The notes: generated by a model from the letters alone, not told the origin. A stretch of 64,000 nt of DNA from Lachnospiraceae bacterium (GCA_029067085.1 JAIEFE010000011.1:1-64000), one strand, 5' to 3'. Shown: positions 14,981-24,028, numbered from the stretch's first letter. Numbers and translations: made by a program.

Positions 14981-15919
14981 ATGGATACGATAGGGGATAA
15001 AACTAAAGCAGAGAGAGTGAAAATACTATTTAAGAGAATTGTTGCAAATCGGTCTTATTGTTTTAATTTTGCAATCAAATGGACAGGTGTGCTCTTTACG
15101 ATATGGGGAATGATTACACTATTTACTCCTAGTGATGATTTACTGGACAGTACGTTAGCATGGTGGATTAGGTTACTATTGGCAGTATCGATCGTAGTAG
15201 GAATATTTATTCTGATATATTTTATAGGAGTTATCTGTGCATTAAAAACAAATAAGATAGAATTAATGAATGTGGGGAATAATCATCATGTTTATGTACA
15301 ATATGGGGATGCTTTGTCGCCTGATGTACTAAGTGAAAATGCAGTAACAAACAGAAGAAATATATTAGTTTCTGTAAACAGATGTTTCGATACGATTATT
15401 GATGATGATTTGATATCGAGCAAATCACTGCATGGTCAAGCAATGAAGTATTTATATGCAGTCGGAGAATATACAGAAGAGACTTTGAATGCAAAAATTC
15501 AGCAGATATTGATAAATCAGCCCTATATATCTGTTACGAGAAATTCCAAACCGAAGGGTAATTTGAAGAGATATACGGAGGGAACGGTTGCAGAAATTCA
15601 ATCCTCTTCAGGCTGCACATTTTTCTTTTTGGGACTGACTTCTTTTGATCGGATGCTTCACCCATATATTTCAGATGTCGAATATGGAACCTCTCTGATT
15701 AAAGCACTACAGTATTGCATTGATCGGAATCAGGGATACCCGGTTATTGTTCCTCTGATCGGTGGGGGTCGTGCACAGACTCGTAAAGAAGAAAAAGATA
15801 TTCTTGAATTTTTAGTAAAACTTATTCAAATGAACAGGTTGTCTATAAACTGTGATATACATATTGTGGTGCGTGAATCTGCAAAAGACAGTATCTCTAT
15901 TTTGAGACTTAAGAAGTAG
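14981..15919 (+). CDS. Two-helix membrane protein with ThsA-type macro domain
   Basis: 312 aa. Two transmembrane helices (about 30-48, FAIKWTGVLFTIWGMITLF, and 60-86, WWIRLLLAVSIVVGIFILIY) are followed by a cytosolic domain that fits the Thoeris ThsA macro family (formerly DUF6430): GDALSPDVLSENAVTNRR, a central FFFLGLTSFD strand, and YPVIVPLIGGGRAQ. In type II Thoeris such TM-macro effectors bind an ADP-ribose-type signal made by a TIR protein and then damage the membrane. The partner encoded 64 bases downstream has a TIR/deoxyribosyltransferase-like domain, which supports the same logic. The ATG at 14981 has a GAAAGG site; the frame opening at 14759 starts in a repeat. The family call is by pattern only. 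Confidence 0.7.
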   Translation: MDTIGDKTKAERVKILFKRIVANRSYCFNFAIKWTGVLFTIWGMITLFTPSDDLLDSTLAWWIRLLLAVSIVVGIFILIYFIGVICALKTNKIELMNVGNNHHVYVQYGDALSPDVLSENAVTNRRNILVSVNRCFDTIIDDDLISSKSLHGQAMKYLYAVGEYTEETLNAKIQQILINQPYISVTRNSKPKGNLKRYTEGTVAEIQSSSGCTFFFLGLTSFDRMLHPYISDVEYGTSLIKALQYCIDRNQGYPVIVPLIGGGRAQTRKEEKDILEFLVKLIQMNRLSINCDIHIVVRESAKDSISILRLKK

Positions 15920-15983
15920 AGTGCATAGCTTGTTTAGAATAGGAACTGATTTATGACATGTAGATTATTATGGGAGGCAAAAG

Positions 15984-18900
15984 ATGACAATGCATGAGGA
16001 GCAAAACAAGGATGTATTATTTATTCCGTCTTCTTGTGGGGAAAAGGACGCAGAGAGTTGCAAAAAATGTAAATATTGCTACACTCCTACAGAATCTTGT
16101 ATTCATACGAGGCGCTGTTTCATGAGTGGAGAGTATTGTTCCCAGCAATCAAATATACAGCGTGAACGTGGAAAACTTTATGCAGAGAAGAGTATCAGAG
16201 CTTTTGTTATTATGAATTTTTCTGATATGTCAGATGTTGTTTATGAATGGCGAATTAAATCATTTGTAAAATCCTTATCTGCCTATTTGTATTTTGACGA
16301 GCAGAACCAGAGGCTTTATTGCAGTTCTGTCGAAGATGATGGCAGATGGGACAAAGATAAGATGGTCAAAAATATAGAAGTAGTCCGCTCTGACTCGGAT
16401 CCGGCTTCGAACTATGTGGTTTGCAATCGCATTTGTCAACAGTTGCAAATAGCAGATTTGGTGATAGTTGATGTTTCAAGTCAAAATGCCAATGTATTTT
16501 ATGAATTTGGTATGGCGGTAGCACTCGGCAAAATGATTCTACCGATTTGCTATAGTGAAAGCTACTATAAAATGGTTATTCCTGAAGAACTTAAAGATAG
16601 ATACTGGAAACGGGATAAACTGGGAGAGATTGCGCATCATATAGGCCTTTTTCCTTGGCGTAAAGATTTGTTTGAGTATTATGGCATTCGATACAAAGAG
16701 ATAAAACCCAATGAGGCGGATGATGAAAAGTCAAGTAAAAGTTGTGATGAAAGCCAAAGAACAAGATATGTTACGTTTGAGAATGCTGTCGAGCCTGAAA
16801 ATGGATTCCCTGATATGAAGTATGCTCGGTTTCCTTATCATGAAGTAATATCGAAAAAAAAGGATAAAGATTCCAAGAAGAAAAAAGAACCAATTGGTCA
16901 AGAAATTTATAATAAACTTAGTAAAGAATATAATGATGCGGAAATGGCCGATAACACGCTCATTGTATATACTATGGACGCATTTCTTAATAAGGAGCAG
17001 GCGGGGCAGTGTATTGTTAACTTTTTCCGGAATATTACAGCGAGGATGAATCAGGAAAAATGTTTCAGTGGAGAACGTGTGGGTGTTTTGGTACAGGAGA
17101 ATGTCATTCCGGAAAATGAGAAAGACGCTAAAGGGCATATAGATATTTTCTATAATATCGGGGAGATTATTCAAATCGGGACGAATCAGGCGACGTATTT
17201 GGCGGCGGAAGAAAAAATATATTCAAATGACGATTTTTCAGATCTTGAGGGAGTTAAGCAGGAGAATATAACAGAACAGGGGCTGGCGCAGAGAAGAAAA
17301 ATAGAACGTTTTGTCAAAGAACATAGTAAGAACCGGGCAATGCGTATTTATCCGAATAACCCGGTATTTGTAGATCGTATGAAAAATCTTTTGCATAAGG
17401 ATATTTTAGAGACGGGCAAGATGGAAGAGGGGCAGTCTGGCAATTGTTGTAATTTGGACTCATTTTGTCTGTATCATGTTATGCTGCGTACATTACGCTA
17501 TACAAATGAGATTGTTGTCGATATTAGTGATAATTGCCTTCAATCATTATTTTGGCTTGGGGCCGCACATGGCTCTGATATTTATGCAATTACCGTTATT
17601 CACGAAAAAACCGATGCAGAGAAAAATTATGCAAGGGAAACTGATGTGGAGAAGGGAAAAAGTTTACAGAATATTGACAAAAAGGAGAAGCGTAATGTAT
17701 TTGATGTGTCGGGACTCTGGATGGCAATTTTGAAGAAAAATGATACAGAGGGCTTTTATCAGCAGCTTGTATCTGCGCAAAGTGGGATAGAACGGCATTC
17801 AAAGTTAATGTTAGCTAATAATGTGTCTTATAAGCAGAAGATGAAGGAACTGATATTTCCTGGCAGCGATGCAGAATTATGCAAAAGTGAACCGAAAAAA
17901 ATATTTGAAGAGCTTCTGTTTAAGAAAAATAAAGATGAAAGAGAAAAGATGGAATCATATTATCGGGATCGTTTTTGGAAACCGCTATTAAGTTATAATC
18001 AATTGTGCATTTATCTGTCACAAATGAACGAGAAAGGACTTGGTGATCAAGAGCCACGATTGTGTATGTCGAAGTGGGATTATGATGCCGTGGCTGTGTT
18101 TTCAAATTACTTATCCAAGAGAAAGGTAATTGGCGAGTATCTTTTGGTTTCACTTCCGTTGGGTGGATCAAGGAGAAAACCGGAGCTGAATCCTCGAAAG
18201 ATCAATTTTGTTTGCGTAGGAAGCGAGGTTCATCCGCTGGACGAAAGCCTGCCAGAATATATTTCTGAAAAAATTGGTATTCCATCAGATGAATACGCTA
18301 GGATATCAGGAATCAATATCATACATAAGAAATGGACTGAATTCGATGATAAAGAATGTAAAAATAAAGATCGCGTTTTTAAAGGTTTTGAGCGGATTGG
18401 AGATACAGGGAAAGGAATTCTAACGCATCATCCGAAAACCCGAAAATGTATAGACTGTATTCGCTTAAAGAAGAATGCCGATGCGCAGAAAGATAAAAAA
18501 GGAGAAGATAGTAATATAGGCGTTATATATTCAAGTAATGAAATGATAGGAGAAAAATGCTGTTTAGTAAAAGATGGCAGACATTGTGAAATTGCGCAGC
18601 TTATTCTATGGCGGGAAGAATCTCAAAATTCTCATGACAGGGATTACTTCTGGGTAGCAATTTCAGGTAGCTCAGGTCCTGCAACAGAAGCTTTGTCTAT
18701 GCTATTTGTTACTAGAGAGCAGAGAAAATTTCAGCAGGATCAACGCGATGACTGCTTGCTTTATGATCTGCAGGAAGTAGTCCGTAAGAAAGTTATTGAA
18801 GTGTTTTTTATGAAACTTCGTAAACGATTAGGTGAAATTGAGTTAGAGTTTTGTGATGAAATGGGAAATAAAGAGGAGTTTGTCGGAGATGAGCAGAAAG

Positions 18901-19319
18901 AGAGATATTTCGCTCTTGTTGAACATGCGGTTTCTTCTTATTTAGGCACGGTGTTTTATCGATACTTTTTTCCTCTTTTGTCAGAAAAAGATATAGATCG
19001 TATCTGCAACGGGATGTATACTTTTGTCAATTCAATGAAAGCAGCAAAGATTAGTCCGTTTGCGTTTGACTATCATTCAAACAGAGATAGGAAATACTCA
19101 AGTTTTGTTTCTAATGATGGCATAGATACAATTGTTGATGAAATTCCAAAAACCTTGCGCGCCGTATTAAAATCTTTCAGAGGGCTGGAAGCATTCTATA
19201 ATGTTACGGTACATCATTGCTTGGAGAAAAATGACGAAAACGAAGATACAAGAGAAATTGTCAGTATTGAGAGATGGAATGATAATAGATTTTCAAGTGT
19301 GAATTGTTTTTTTGTGTAA
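15984..19319 (+). CDS. Giant protein with Cys cluster and TIR/NDT-like domain
   Basis: 1,111 aa, start with GGGAGG 7 bases upstream. Seven cysteines (18, 26, 29, 32, 39, 45, 52) suggest an N-terminal metal-binding knot. Residues about 71-200 (RAFVIMNFSD ... ADLVIVDVSSQNANVFYEFG) match the TIR-like/nucleoside deoxyribosyltransferase-like fold, with the presumed N-glycosidase glutamate E174 in FYEFG. A second copy of the core appears near 513 (NEIVVDISDNCLQSLFWLG), where W524 takes the place of that glutamate, so it is probably a binding or regulatory copy. The remaining 550 residues are unrecognised and may sense the phage. It is apparently co-transcribed with the macro-domain membrane protein. 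I infer that E174 chemistry makes the signal read by that partner; no family name is claimed. Confidence 0.65.
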   Translation: MTMHEEQNKDVLFIPSSCGEKDAESCKKCKYCYTPTESCIHTRRCFMSGEYCSQQSNIQRERGKLYAEKSIRAFVIMNFSDMSDVVYEWRIKSFVKSLSAYLYFDEQNQRLYCSSVEDDGRWDKDKMVKNIEVVRSDSDPASNYVVCNRICQQLQIADLVIVDVSSQNANVFYEFGMAVALGKMILPICYSESYYKMVIPEELKDRYWKRDKLGEIAHHIGLFPWRKDLFEYYGIRYKEIKPNEADDEKSSKSCDESQRTRYVTFENAVEPENGFPDMKYARFPYHEVISKKKDKDSKKKKEPIGQEIYNKLSKEYNDAEMADNTLIVYTMDAFLNKEQAGQCIVNFFRNITARMNQEKCFSGERVGVLVQENVIPENEKDAKGHIDIFYNIGEIIQIGTNQATYLAAEEKIYSNDDFSDLEGVKQENITEQGLAQRRKIERFVKEHSKNRAMRIYPNNPVFVDRMKNLLHKDILETGKMEEGQSGNCCNLDSFCLYHVMLRTLRYTNEIVVDISDNCLQSLFWLGAAHGSDIYAITVIHEKTDAEKNYARETDVEKGKSLQNIDKKEKRNVFDVSGLWMAILKKNDTEGFYQQLVSAQSGIERHSKLMLANNVSYKQKMKELIFPGSDAELCKSEPKKIFEELLFKKNKDEREKMESYYRDRFWKPLLSYNQLCIYLSQMNEKGLGDQEPRLCMSKWDYDAVAVFSNYLSKRKVIGEYLLVSLPLGGSRRKPELNPRKINFVCVGSEVHPLDESLPEYISEKIGIPSDEYARISGINIIHKKWTEFDDKECKNKDRVFKGFERIGDTGKGILTHHPKTRKCIDCIRLKKNADAQKDKKGEDSNIGVIYSSNEMIGEKCCLVKDGRHCEIAQLILWREESQNSHDRDYFWVAISGSSGPATEALSMLFVTREQRKFQQDQRDDCLLYDLQEVVRKKVIEVFFMKLRKRLGEIELEFCDEMGNKEEFVGDEQKERYFALVEHAVSSYLGTVFYRYFFPLLSEKDIDRICNGMYTFVNSMKAAKISPFAFDYHSNRDRKYSSFVSNDGIDTIVDEIPKTLRAVLKSFRGLEAFYNVTVHHCLEKNDENEDTREIVSIERWNDNRFSSVNCFFV

Positions 19320-19505
19320 TTTACATTGGGTAGTGTAAATAGTTTGTGTCTTTAAAAAATAGCTTTTTGCTATGAGTCAAGATATTACCATTCCTATTAA
19401 ATGGTAATTGCGGATAATGTTTTATACAATTATGCAAAATATTCAATTTTTGCAAAAATGTTTTATTTTGTTAAATTGTATGGGTTTTGCCAAAGGATTT
19501 AGAGT

Positions 19506-19614
19506 TTCGCTAAAAGGTTTGTTTTTTGGTATTTTATATATGAATTAATGAATAAAAACTTTGTTTGCCTGCCACGGTAGCACGTAGGGTAGCTGGGAAT
19601 TGGCGATATTTGTA
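19506..19614 (+). repeat. Module leader repeat, copy 2
   Basis: Matches 14718-14825 over about 100 bp (shared ATTTTATAT, ATGAAT, TTTGTTT and GGGTAGCTGGGA). It lies in the 550-base gap before the phosphorylase-membrane module, as copy 1 lies before the macro module. Confidence 0.65.
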
Positions 19615-19700
19615 GGCAAAATAGAGTAAATTACAGCATTGAGGATAGTGGGTGATTACGGTTTTACTACGGGTGAGGGAATGAAAAGAGAGCATTCATA

Positions 19701-19759
19701 ATTACAGCCGAAACAGCAAAACCGCACGAATTGGTGTAGATTTTTACGGTTGCTGTAAT
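19701..19759. other. Inverted repeat upstream of the phosphorylase gene
   Basis: ATTACAGC (19701-19708) and GCTGTAAT (19752-19759) are exact inverse arms, with further partial pairing of CAGCAAAACCG and CGGTTGCTG inside. It could be an operator or a folded leader. Nothing else recognisable lies between 19320 and 19870 apart from the leader repeat. Confidence 0.45.
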
Positions 19760-19870
19760 GTTTCTGATTTAAAATGAAGAATCGGTTATACTGTTATTGT
19801 TTATTCAATAGACTAAAATACTGAAACAGAATGCATATTTTATTACTTTTCAAAGAAAGGTACTAACAGC

Positions 19871-21955
19871 ATGAGAACAGATAAGAAAGAATTTGAAAAA
19901 CGGTGTCGTATCGAGGAGAGAAATGCACTAAAAAATATGGAAATGTTTTGGAGTACATATGGAAAAGAAACTGTGGCCAAGTTTTCAAAATTGACAAAAT
20001 GTTGGCCCCAAGAGGAAGAAGGGAAAAAAGAACCGGAAGCTTTACTTCAGGAGCGATTGGAAAGTTCTCCGATTCTCCTTATAACTGCAAATCAGGTTGA
20101 AGCGAATATGATGGTGAGGCTTTTATCAAACGAATTCCGCATTAATAAACATAATATTAGCGAGTTTTCAACGATTACTGATAACGGTTGCAAGTTTCAC
20201 TTTGGTTTCATCGGAAATAATCGTGTTGTCCATGTTCAACCGAAGGATATGGCATCGTATACAAAGGATGGATCTTTCTCTGCACTTGAATCAGTATTAA
20301 AACGGTATAAGCCGAAATTAGTTATTTCCATTGGTGTTGCCTTTGGAAATGATGCCACAGAGCAAAATTTGGGTGATGTGCTTGTATCAAAACAACTGTT
20401 TCCATATGACAGTATCAATAAATACTCGGAGAAGACTATAAAACTAAATGGTTCTCCATACGAAACAAATCCCCAATTACTATGCAAATGGCGAGATCTA
20501 TTGGAATATGAAGAGTTTCCCAAAGAGGCAATCAAGGGTGATAAATGGGATAATATCATCGATCTTAACTTGGCTGATGGACATAACGAAAAATCAAGTG
20601 ATTTAGAAAGCTAAATATTTAATTGGCATTGTGGTACGGTTCTCAGTGGAGGTTCCGTTGTGGACGAAGTGGAACAAAAGGTGAAGCTTCTCGAAGCAGC
20701 AGAACGTAGAGGAATAGAGGATGTAGTCGGCGGCGAAATGGAAGGAAGCGGAGTTTATTTTGCCTGTGATAAGGAGAAAATTCCATGTATCGTAATCAAG
20801 GGTATTTGCGATTGGGGAATTAAAAAAAATTCATGGGATGAGGTTTTAAAAGATGTAGAAAATCCTCCTGAGAACAAAACAGTTAAAGATTGTGTACAAG
20901 CATTAGCGTTTACAAATGCCTTTTCAGCGCTAAGATGCTTGCTGGAATATGATAGTACTATAATTTCTGAGGATGGTGGTATACGGGATGTGGAAAGAAT
21001 CTCAAGCGTGCGCCTATTTCCTATGAAGTCGTTTGAACGCATTATAATGAAAATCACAACATTTAATTTTCCACCATATTTTCTTTTAGGGACATCATAT
21101 ATCTTGTTTTCAGTTTTATTTAGGAATTATCTGCTTGAATTATTGGATTCTCAAACGGTTATTGGTTTTTTGATAATGATCTTGTTAGTAACAATCGGAA
21201 CTCTGGTCTTAATGGCAGAATTGCTCATATTTTCCAAAAGATCAAGACGGTACAAATTAAAACCTCATTTTAGAGGTGTCTTTCAGGTTCTAATATTTGG
21301 AGTAGCAAATTTATTTTTATTTGGTGTCGATATTTACACAAGAAGGTTTGAAAGTATGTTGAATACAGGTGTAAATCAATGTATAAATCAAGGTATATCA
21401 TATTTTCAATTTGTATATGGTTTTTTTTTGTGTGTAGGTGGGATTGCCTGGGCTATAGCAGGGCATTTACGTACAAGACCTGAGAATCTGGAAGTGCTGT
21501 TTGCTAATATTGAGGTTAAAAATTTGAGCTTTGAAAAATGTTGCTGTATCATTCAAAATACATCGGAAATCGTATTATACAGTATGTCCGTAGGATGGAT
21601 ATGTAAAACGCAGCTTTCACCAGTGCAGATGCATAAATGTGGAACATTACAAAAGCAAAATAGCTTGTTGGTTACTTGCCATAATTGGGAGCCTATTAAG
21701 CAGGAAATGTCTTTTATCTGGATGCCGGATGATTTTTGTCCAATCATTCCTGATACATTACAGGTCAATTATCGTATGCCAAACGGCGATTTGGTGGTAC
21801 ATATTATTACTAAAACATCCCAAAACATAGTAAAATATGATAGTGAGTTTTGCGTTCGCTATATGGAGCAAATATTGCTTTATCGGGATGGAACATATGA
21901 GAAGGTGCTAAAACGGGTTTGCCGTAGCCAAATAATACGTGAGCAAGAAATATGA
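19871..21955 (+). pseudogene. Nucleoside phosphorylase-membrane fusion, split by in-frame TAA
   Basis: One frame of 695 codons with a TAA at codon 248 (20612-20614). Both sides belong to the same phosphorylase/nucleosidase fold: SPILLITANQVEANMM and LVISIGVAFGN..LGDVLVS before the stop, NWHCGTVLSGGSVVDE and GGEMEGSGVYFAC after it. The stop therefore cuts the enzyme domain and no frameshift is needed. After the domain come four membrane helices (about 395-535) and a C-terminal beta-rich region. Phosphorylase/nucleosidase-membrane proteins occur as effectors in nucleotide-signalled defence systems. A GGAGG site before GTG 20660 could allow the second half to be made alone, but it would lack half the active site. 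It is probably inactivated, or a sequencing error. Confidence 0.7.
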
Positions 21956-22076
21956 TGAAGGATTATCTTGAAAGCATCGAATCGTATATTTATGTTTATA
22001 AAAGAAAAATATTGATCAATACATAGACAGTATAAAATCAATTATTTCTAGATTGCTATAACGGGGAGATTATGCT

Positions 22077-22559
22077 ATGCAAGAGAAGAGAGAAGTAAGT
22101 GAAAGTGATTTTCTAAAAGTATTGTGGGATTACTTTGCAGTACATGCGAATCAAAGAATTCAGATATTGAATTTTTATATTGTTTTGGAAACATTTTTTA
22201 TAACGGGTTTATTAACTTTGTTTCAGCTCGATGGTAATTTAACAGCATTTCGTTTGATATTAAGCGCTTCTATTATTTTCTTCTCGTTTGTTTTTTATGC
22301 TTTAGATAAACGAACCAAGGAGATGATTAAATTCTCAGAAGATGCATTAAAAACTATAGAACAAAAGTATGCGTCAGAATATGGTAGTGGAATTATGATA
22401 TTTAGCAAAGAACAGGAAAAAACGTTATTTGAAAGAAGATGGAGTTGGTTTGCAAAAAAATTTTTGAGTTATTCGAAGCTTTTTAAATTGATATATTTGT
22501 TCTTTACAATCATAGGGATTTCAGGGATGATAATTGAAATAATTAATATATTGACTTAA
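22077..22559 (+). CDS. Small three-helix membrane protein, partner of the phosphorylase
   Basis: 160 aa with a GGGGAG site 8 bases before the ATG. N-terminal motif FAVHANQRIQILNFYIVLE leads into helix 1 (TFFITGLLTLFQ), then helix 2 (LILSASIIFFSFVFYAL), a charged helical segment of about 60 residues and helix 3 (LIYLFFTIIGISGMIIEI). The layout resembles SLATT-like small membrane proteins found next to nucleotide-signalling effectors, but I cannot confirm the family. It follows the phosphorylase gene by 120 bases in the same orientation and precedes the right end of the transposon, so it is the last cargo gene. Confidence 0.65.
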   Translation: MQEKREVSESDFLKVLWDYFAVHANQRIQILNFYIVLETFFITGLLTLFQLDGNLTAFRLILSASIIFFSFVFYALDKRTKEMIKFSEDALKTIEQKYASEYGSGIMIFSKEQEKTLFERRWSWFAKKFLSYSKLFKLIYLFFTIIGISGMIIEIINILT

Positions 22560-22752
22560 TAGAGAAATTTAACAAAGAAAGTGTGTTTACTGGATTTGGC
22601 AGATTTGAGATGAAAATTTTCAAAGAGAGAAAAGGAAATATAGTTCAGCAGCCTTATAATGGAAGCGCAATCAACTACGCAAGAAGATATAATTTTTGGA
22701 AATTATAACACTCAGAGACCAAATACGCAAATTCTGTTTATGAGAAACACTA

Positions 22753-22827
22753 TATTTGTCATCATGTATTTTAGCTTGCAATTCGAATGTCTGTCATCTA
22801 TAATAAGAATGCAAGGTCAAGGATACC
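22753..22827. repeat. Tail repeat copy 2, inside the right end
   Basis: Near-copy of 14459-14532, ending GGTCAAGGATACC directly against the right 250-bp unit. The 22560-22752 stretch before it holds no gene that I can support. Confidence 0.7.
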
Positions 22828-23077
22828 ATGTCGTAGGGCACAGAAATTTATTCTATAGAGGGCAAAGTCGTTTAGCTACGACATAGAAAAATAAGACCTT
22901 GCATCGCAAGATGCGGGGTCTTATTTTTGTCTTTCAGACTATCCTTTCCCTGCATAAATACTAGATTTTAGGAACATTCTGCGTAGGATCACCATGGAGT
23001 AGGGGCAGCCGAAGCGAAAGCGTAGGAGGATAAAATAAAATGCCCTATATAGAATAAATTTCCGTGCCCTACGACAT
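22828..23077 (+). repeat. Right 250-bp MITE-like terminal unit
   Basis: Same length and orientation as 5491-5740. The outer terminus ends CCCTACGACA at 23076. It contains the same bidirectional hairpin (22887-22928) with one loop-side change. The inner flank (TACCA) and outer flank (TTAAA) differ, so this copy did not insert alone with a 5-bp duplication. Confidence 0.85.
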
Positions 23078-23136
23078 TAAAGAGATTTTGAGTTCGGAGG
23101 GGTTCACCGGAGTGGCTGGTGAGCCTCTCTTTTTGG
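23077..23136 (+). terminator. Right half of split repeat with terminator hairpin
   Basis: Begins with the right TTAAA duplication (23077-23081), continues GAGATTTTGAG, and ends in the hairpin GGAGGGGTTCACC / GGTGAGCCTCTC with a T run (23097-23134). It completes the repeat whose left half is at 5432-5491. Confidence 0.75.
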
Positions 23137-23288
23137 ATGCCGTTGATAACTTGGTGATTCTGGATGGAAGCACACAATTTTTGAATGTTAATGTGATTGG
23201 ATTCATTGCAGGATCAATAGTTTAATGATATACTTGTCTCAATAAATTAAGGAAAATGGCGGAAGTACAAACCAGAAAGGAAATATAT

Positions 23289-23981
23289 ATGCATGGACAA
23301 AGCCTGGCGCAGCGTACCGCAGATAAGTTGAGAAATTTGATACTTACAGAAAATATATATAAGTTCGGTGATAAACTTCCAAATGAAAATGTGCTTTCTA
23401 ATGAATTAGGAGTCAGCAGAACGACGCTTCGGGAAGCTGTTCATATTCTAATTTCAGAGGGATTGCTGAATGTTCAAAGGGGGAAAGGTACTTTCGTTGT
23501 AGAACAGTTGGAGCGCCATGCGGATAGTGGGATTGACCTGCAAGAAATAAGCAGTAAAAAAGTGACCCTGCGGGATTTATATGAAACAAGAATGATTTTT
23601 GAACCCGAAGCAGCAGCTTTGGCATGTGTAAGAGCCAGTGATGAAGAAATTGCGCATATATTAGAATTAGGGGAACAATGTCAAAAACATTTGAAGAAAA
23701 GTCATACAGGTGAACAGAGAATAGAATCGGAGATTGCCTTTCATGGAGCGCTTATTAAGGCATCTCATAATGAGTTTATCGGACAGTTTTTGCCAGTATT
23801 GACTGCAACGATAGAAAAGACCTTTGACTTGGATCATAATCTTCATATTATTGCGAAAGATGCATATGAAGACCATGCTATGATCATGAAGTTTTTAGAG
23901 CAGCGGAATTCGGAAGCTGTTAAATGTGCAATCAAGATTCACTTGAATAACGCAATGCTTACAGAAGAATTAGAAAAATGA
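23289..23981 (+). CDS. FadR-type GntR transcriptional regulator
   Basis: 230 aa. The N-terminal winged helix-turn-helix (residues about 5-65, KLPNENVLSNELGVSRTTLR and GLLNVQRGKGTFV) is typical of GntR. The C-terminal FCD ligand-binding helices (TRMIFEPEAAALA ... EIAFHGALIKASHN ... DHAMIMKFLEQRN) carry the metal-binding His/Asp positions of the FadR subfamily, which usually senses small organic acids. ATG 23289 follows AGAAAGGAA; the frame opens earlier at 23256 but there the ribosome site is too close. It lies directly upstream of ilvC, whose promoter region holds two palindromes, so control of ilvC is likely. Confidence 0.88.
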   Translation: MHGQSLAQRTADKLRNLILTENIYKFGDKLPNENVLSNELGVSRTTLREAVHILISEGLLNVQRGKGTFVVEQLERHADSGIDLQEISSKKVTLRDLYETRMIFEPEAAALACVRASDEEIAHILELGEQCQKHLKKSHTGEQRIESEIAFHGALIKASHNEFIGQFLPVLTATIEKTFDLDHNLHIIAKDAYEDHAMIMKFLEQRNSEAVKCAIKIHLNNAMLTEELEK

Positions 23982-24000
23982 TATGTATAAATGAGGACTG

Positions 24001-24028
24001 CCACACTGTAAAAAGTGTGGTTTTTTTT
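24001..24028 (+). terminator. Terminator after the GntR gene
   Basis: CCACACT (24001-24007), loop GTAAAA, AGTGTGG (24014-24020), then eight T. A clean intrinsic terminator that separates the regulator from ilvC. Confidence 0.9.

Larger units (their letters stand above)
5492..23076. mobile_element. Tn7-like transposon with defence cargo, 17.6 kb
   Basis: Seen: the ends read TGTCGTAGGGCAC at 5492 and its inverse ending CTACGACA at 23076. TTAAA lies immediately outside both ends (5487-5491 and 23077-23081). Removing the element joins AATTAGTG-TTAAA-GAGATTTTGAG, which aligns without gaps to the intact repeat copy at 25245-25285 (AATTAGTG-TTATA-GGAATTTCGAG). Inside are tnsA-like, tnsB, tnsC and tniQ genes reading inward from the left end. 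Known: Tn7-family elements make 5-bp duplications and have TGT/ACA termini. Inferred: the segment entered as one unit. The alternative is a circle recombining into a resident 250-bp MITE, because each end is a complete 250-bp unit. No cas genes or TnsE are present. Confidence 0.8.

Noticed and set aside
20612..20614. Selenocysteine or pyrrolysine recoding of the stop in the phosphorylase gene
   Set aside because: The codon is TAA, which is used for neither, and no recoding hairpin is apparent.
5492..23076. A CRISPR-associated transposon
   Set aside because: No cas effector, no repeat-spacer array and only one TniQ; the element is Tn7-like without RNA guidance as far as can be seen.
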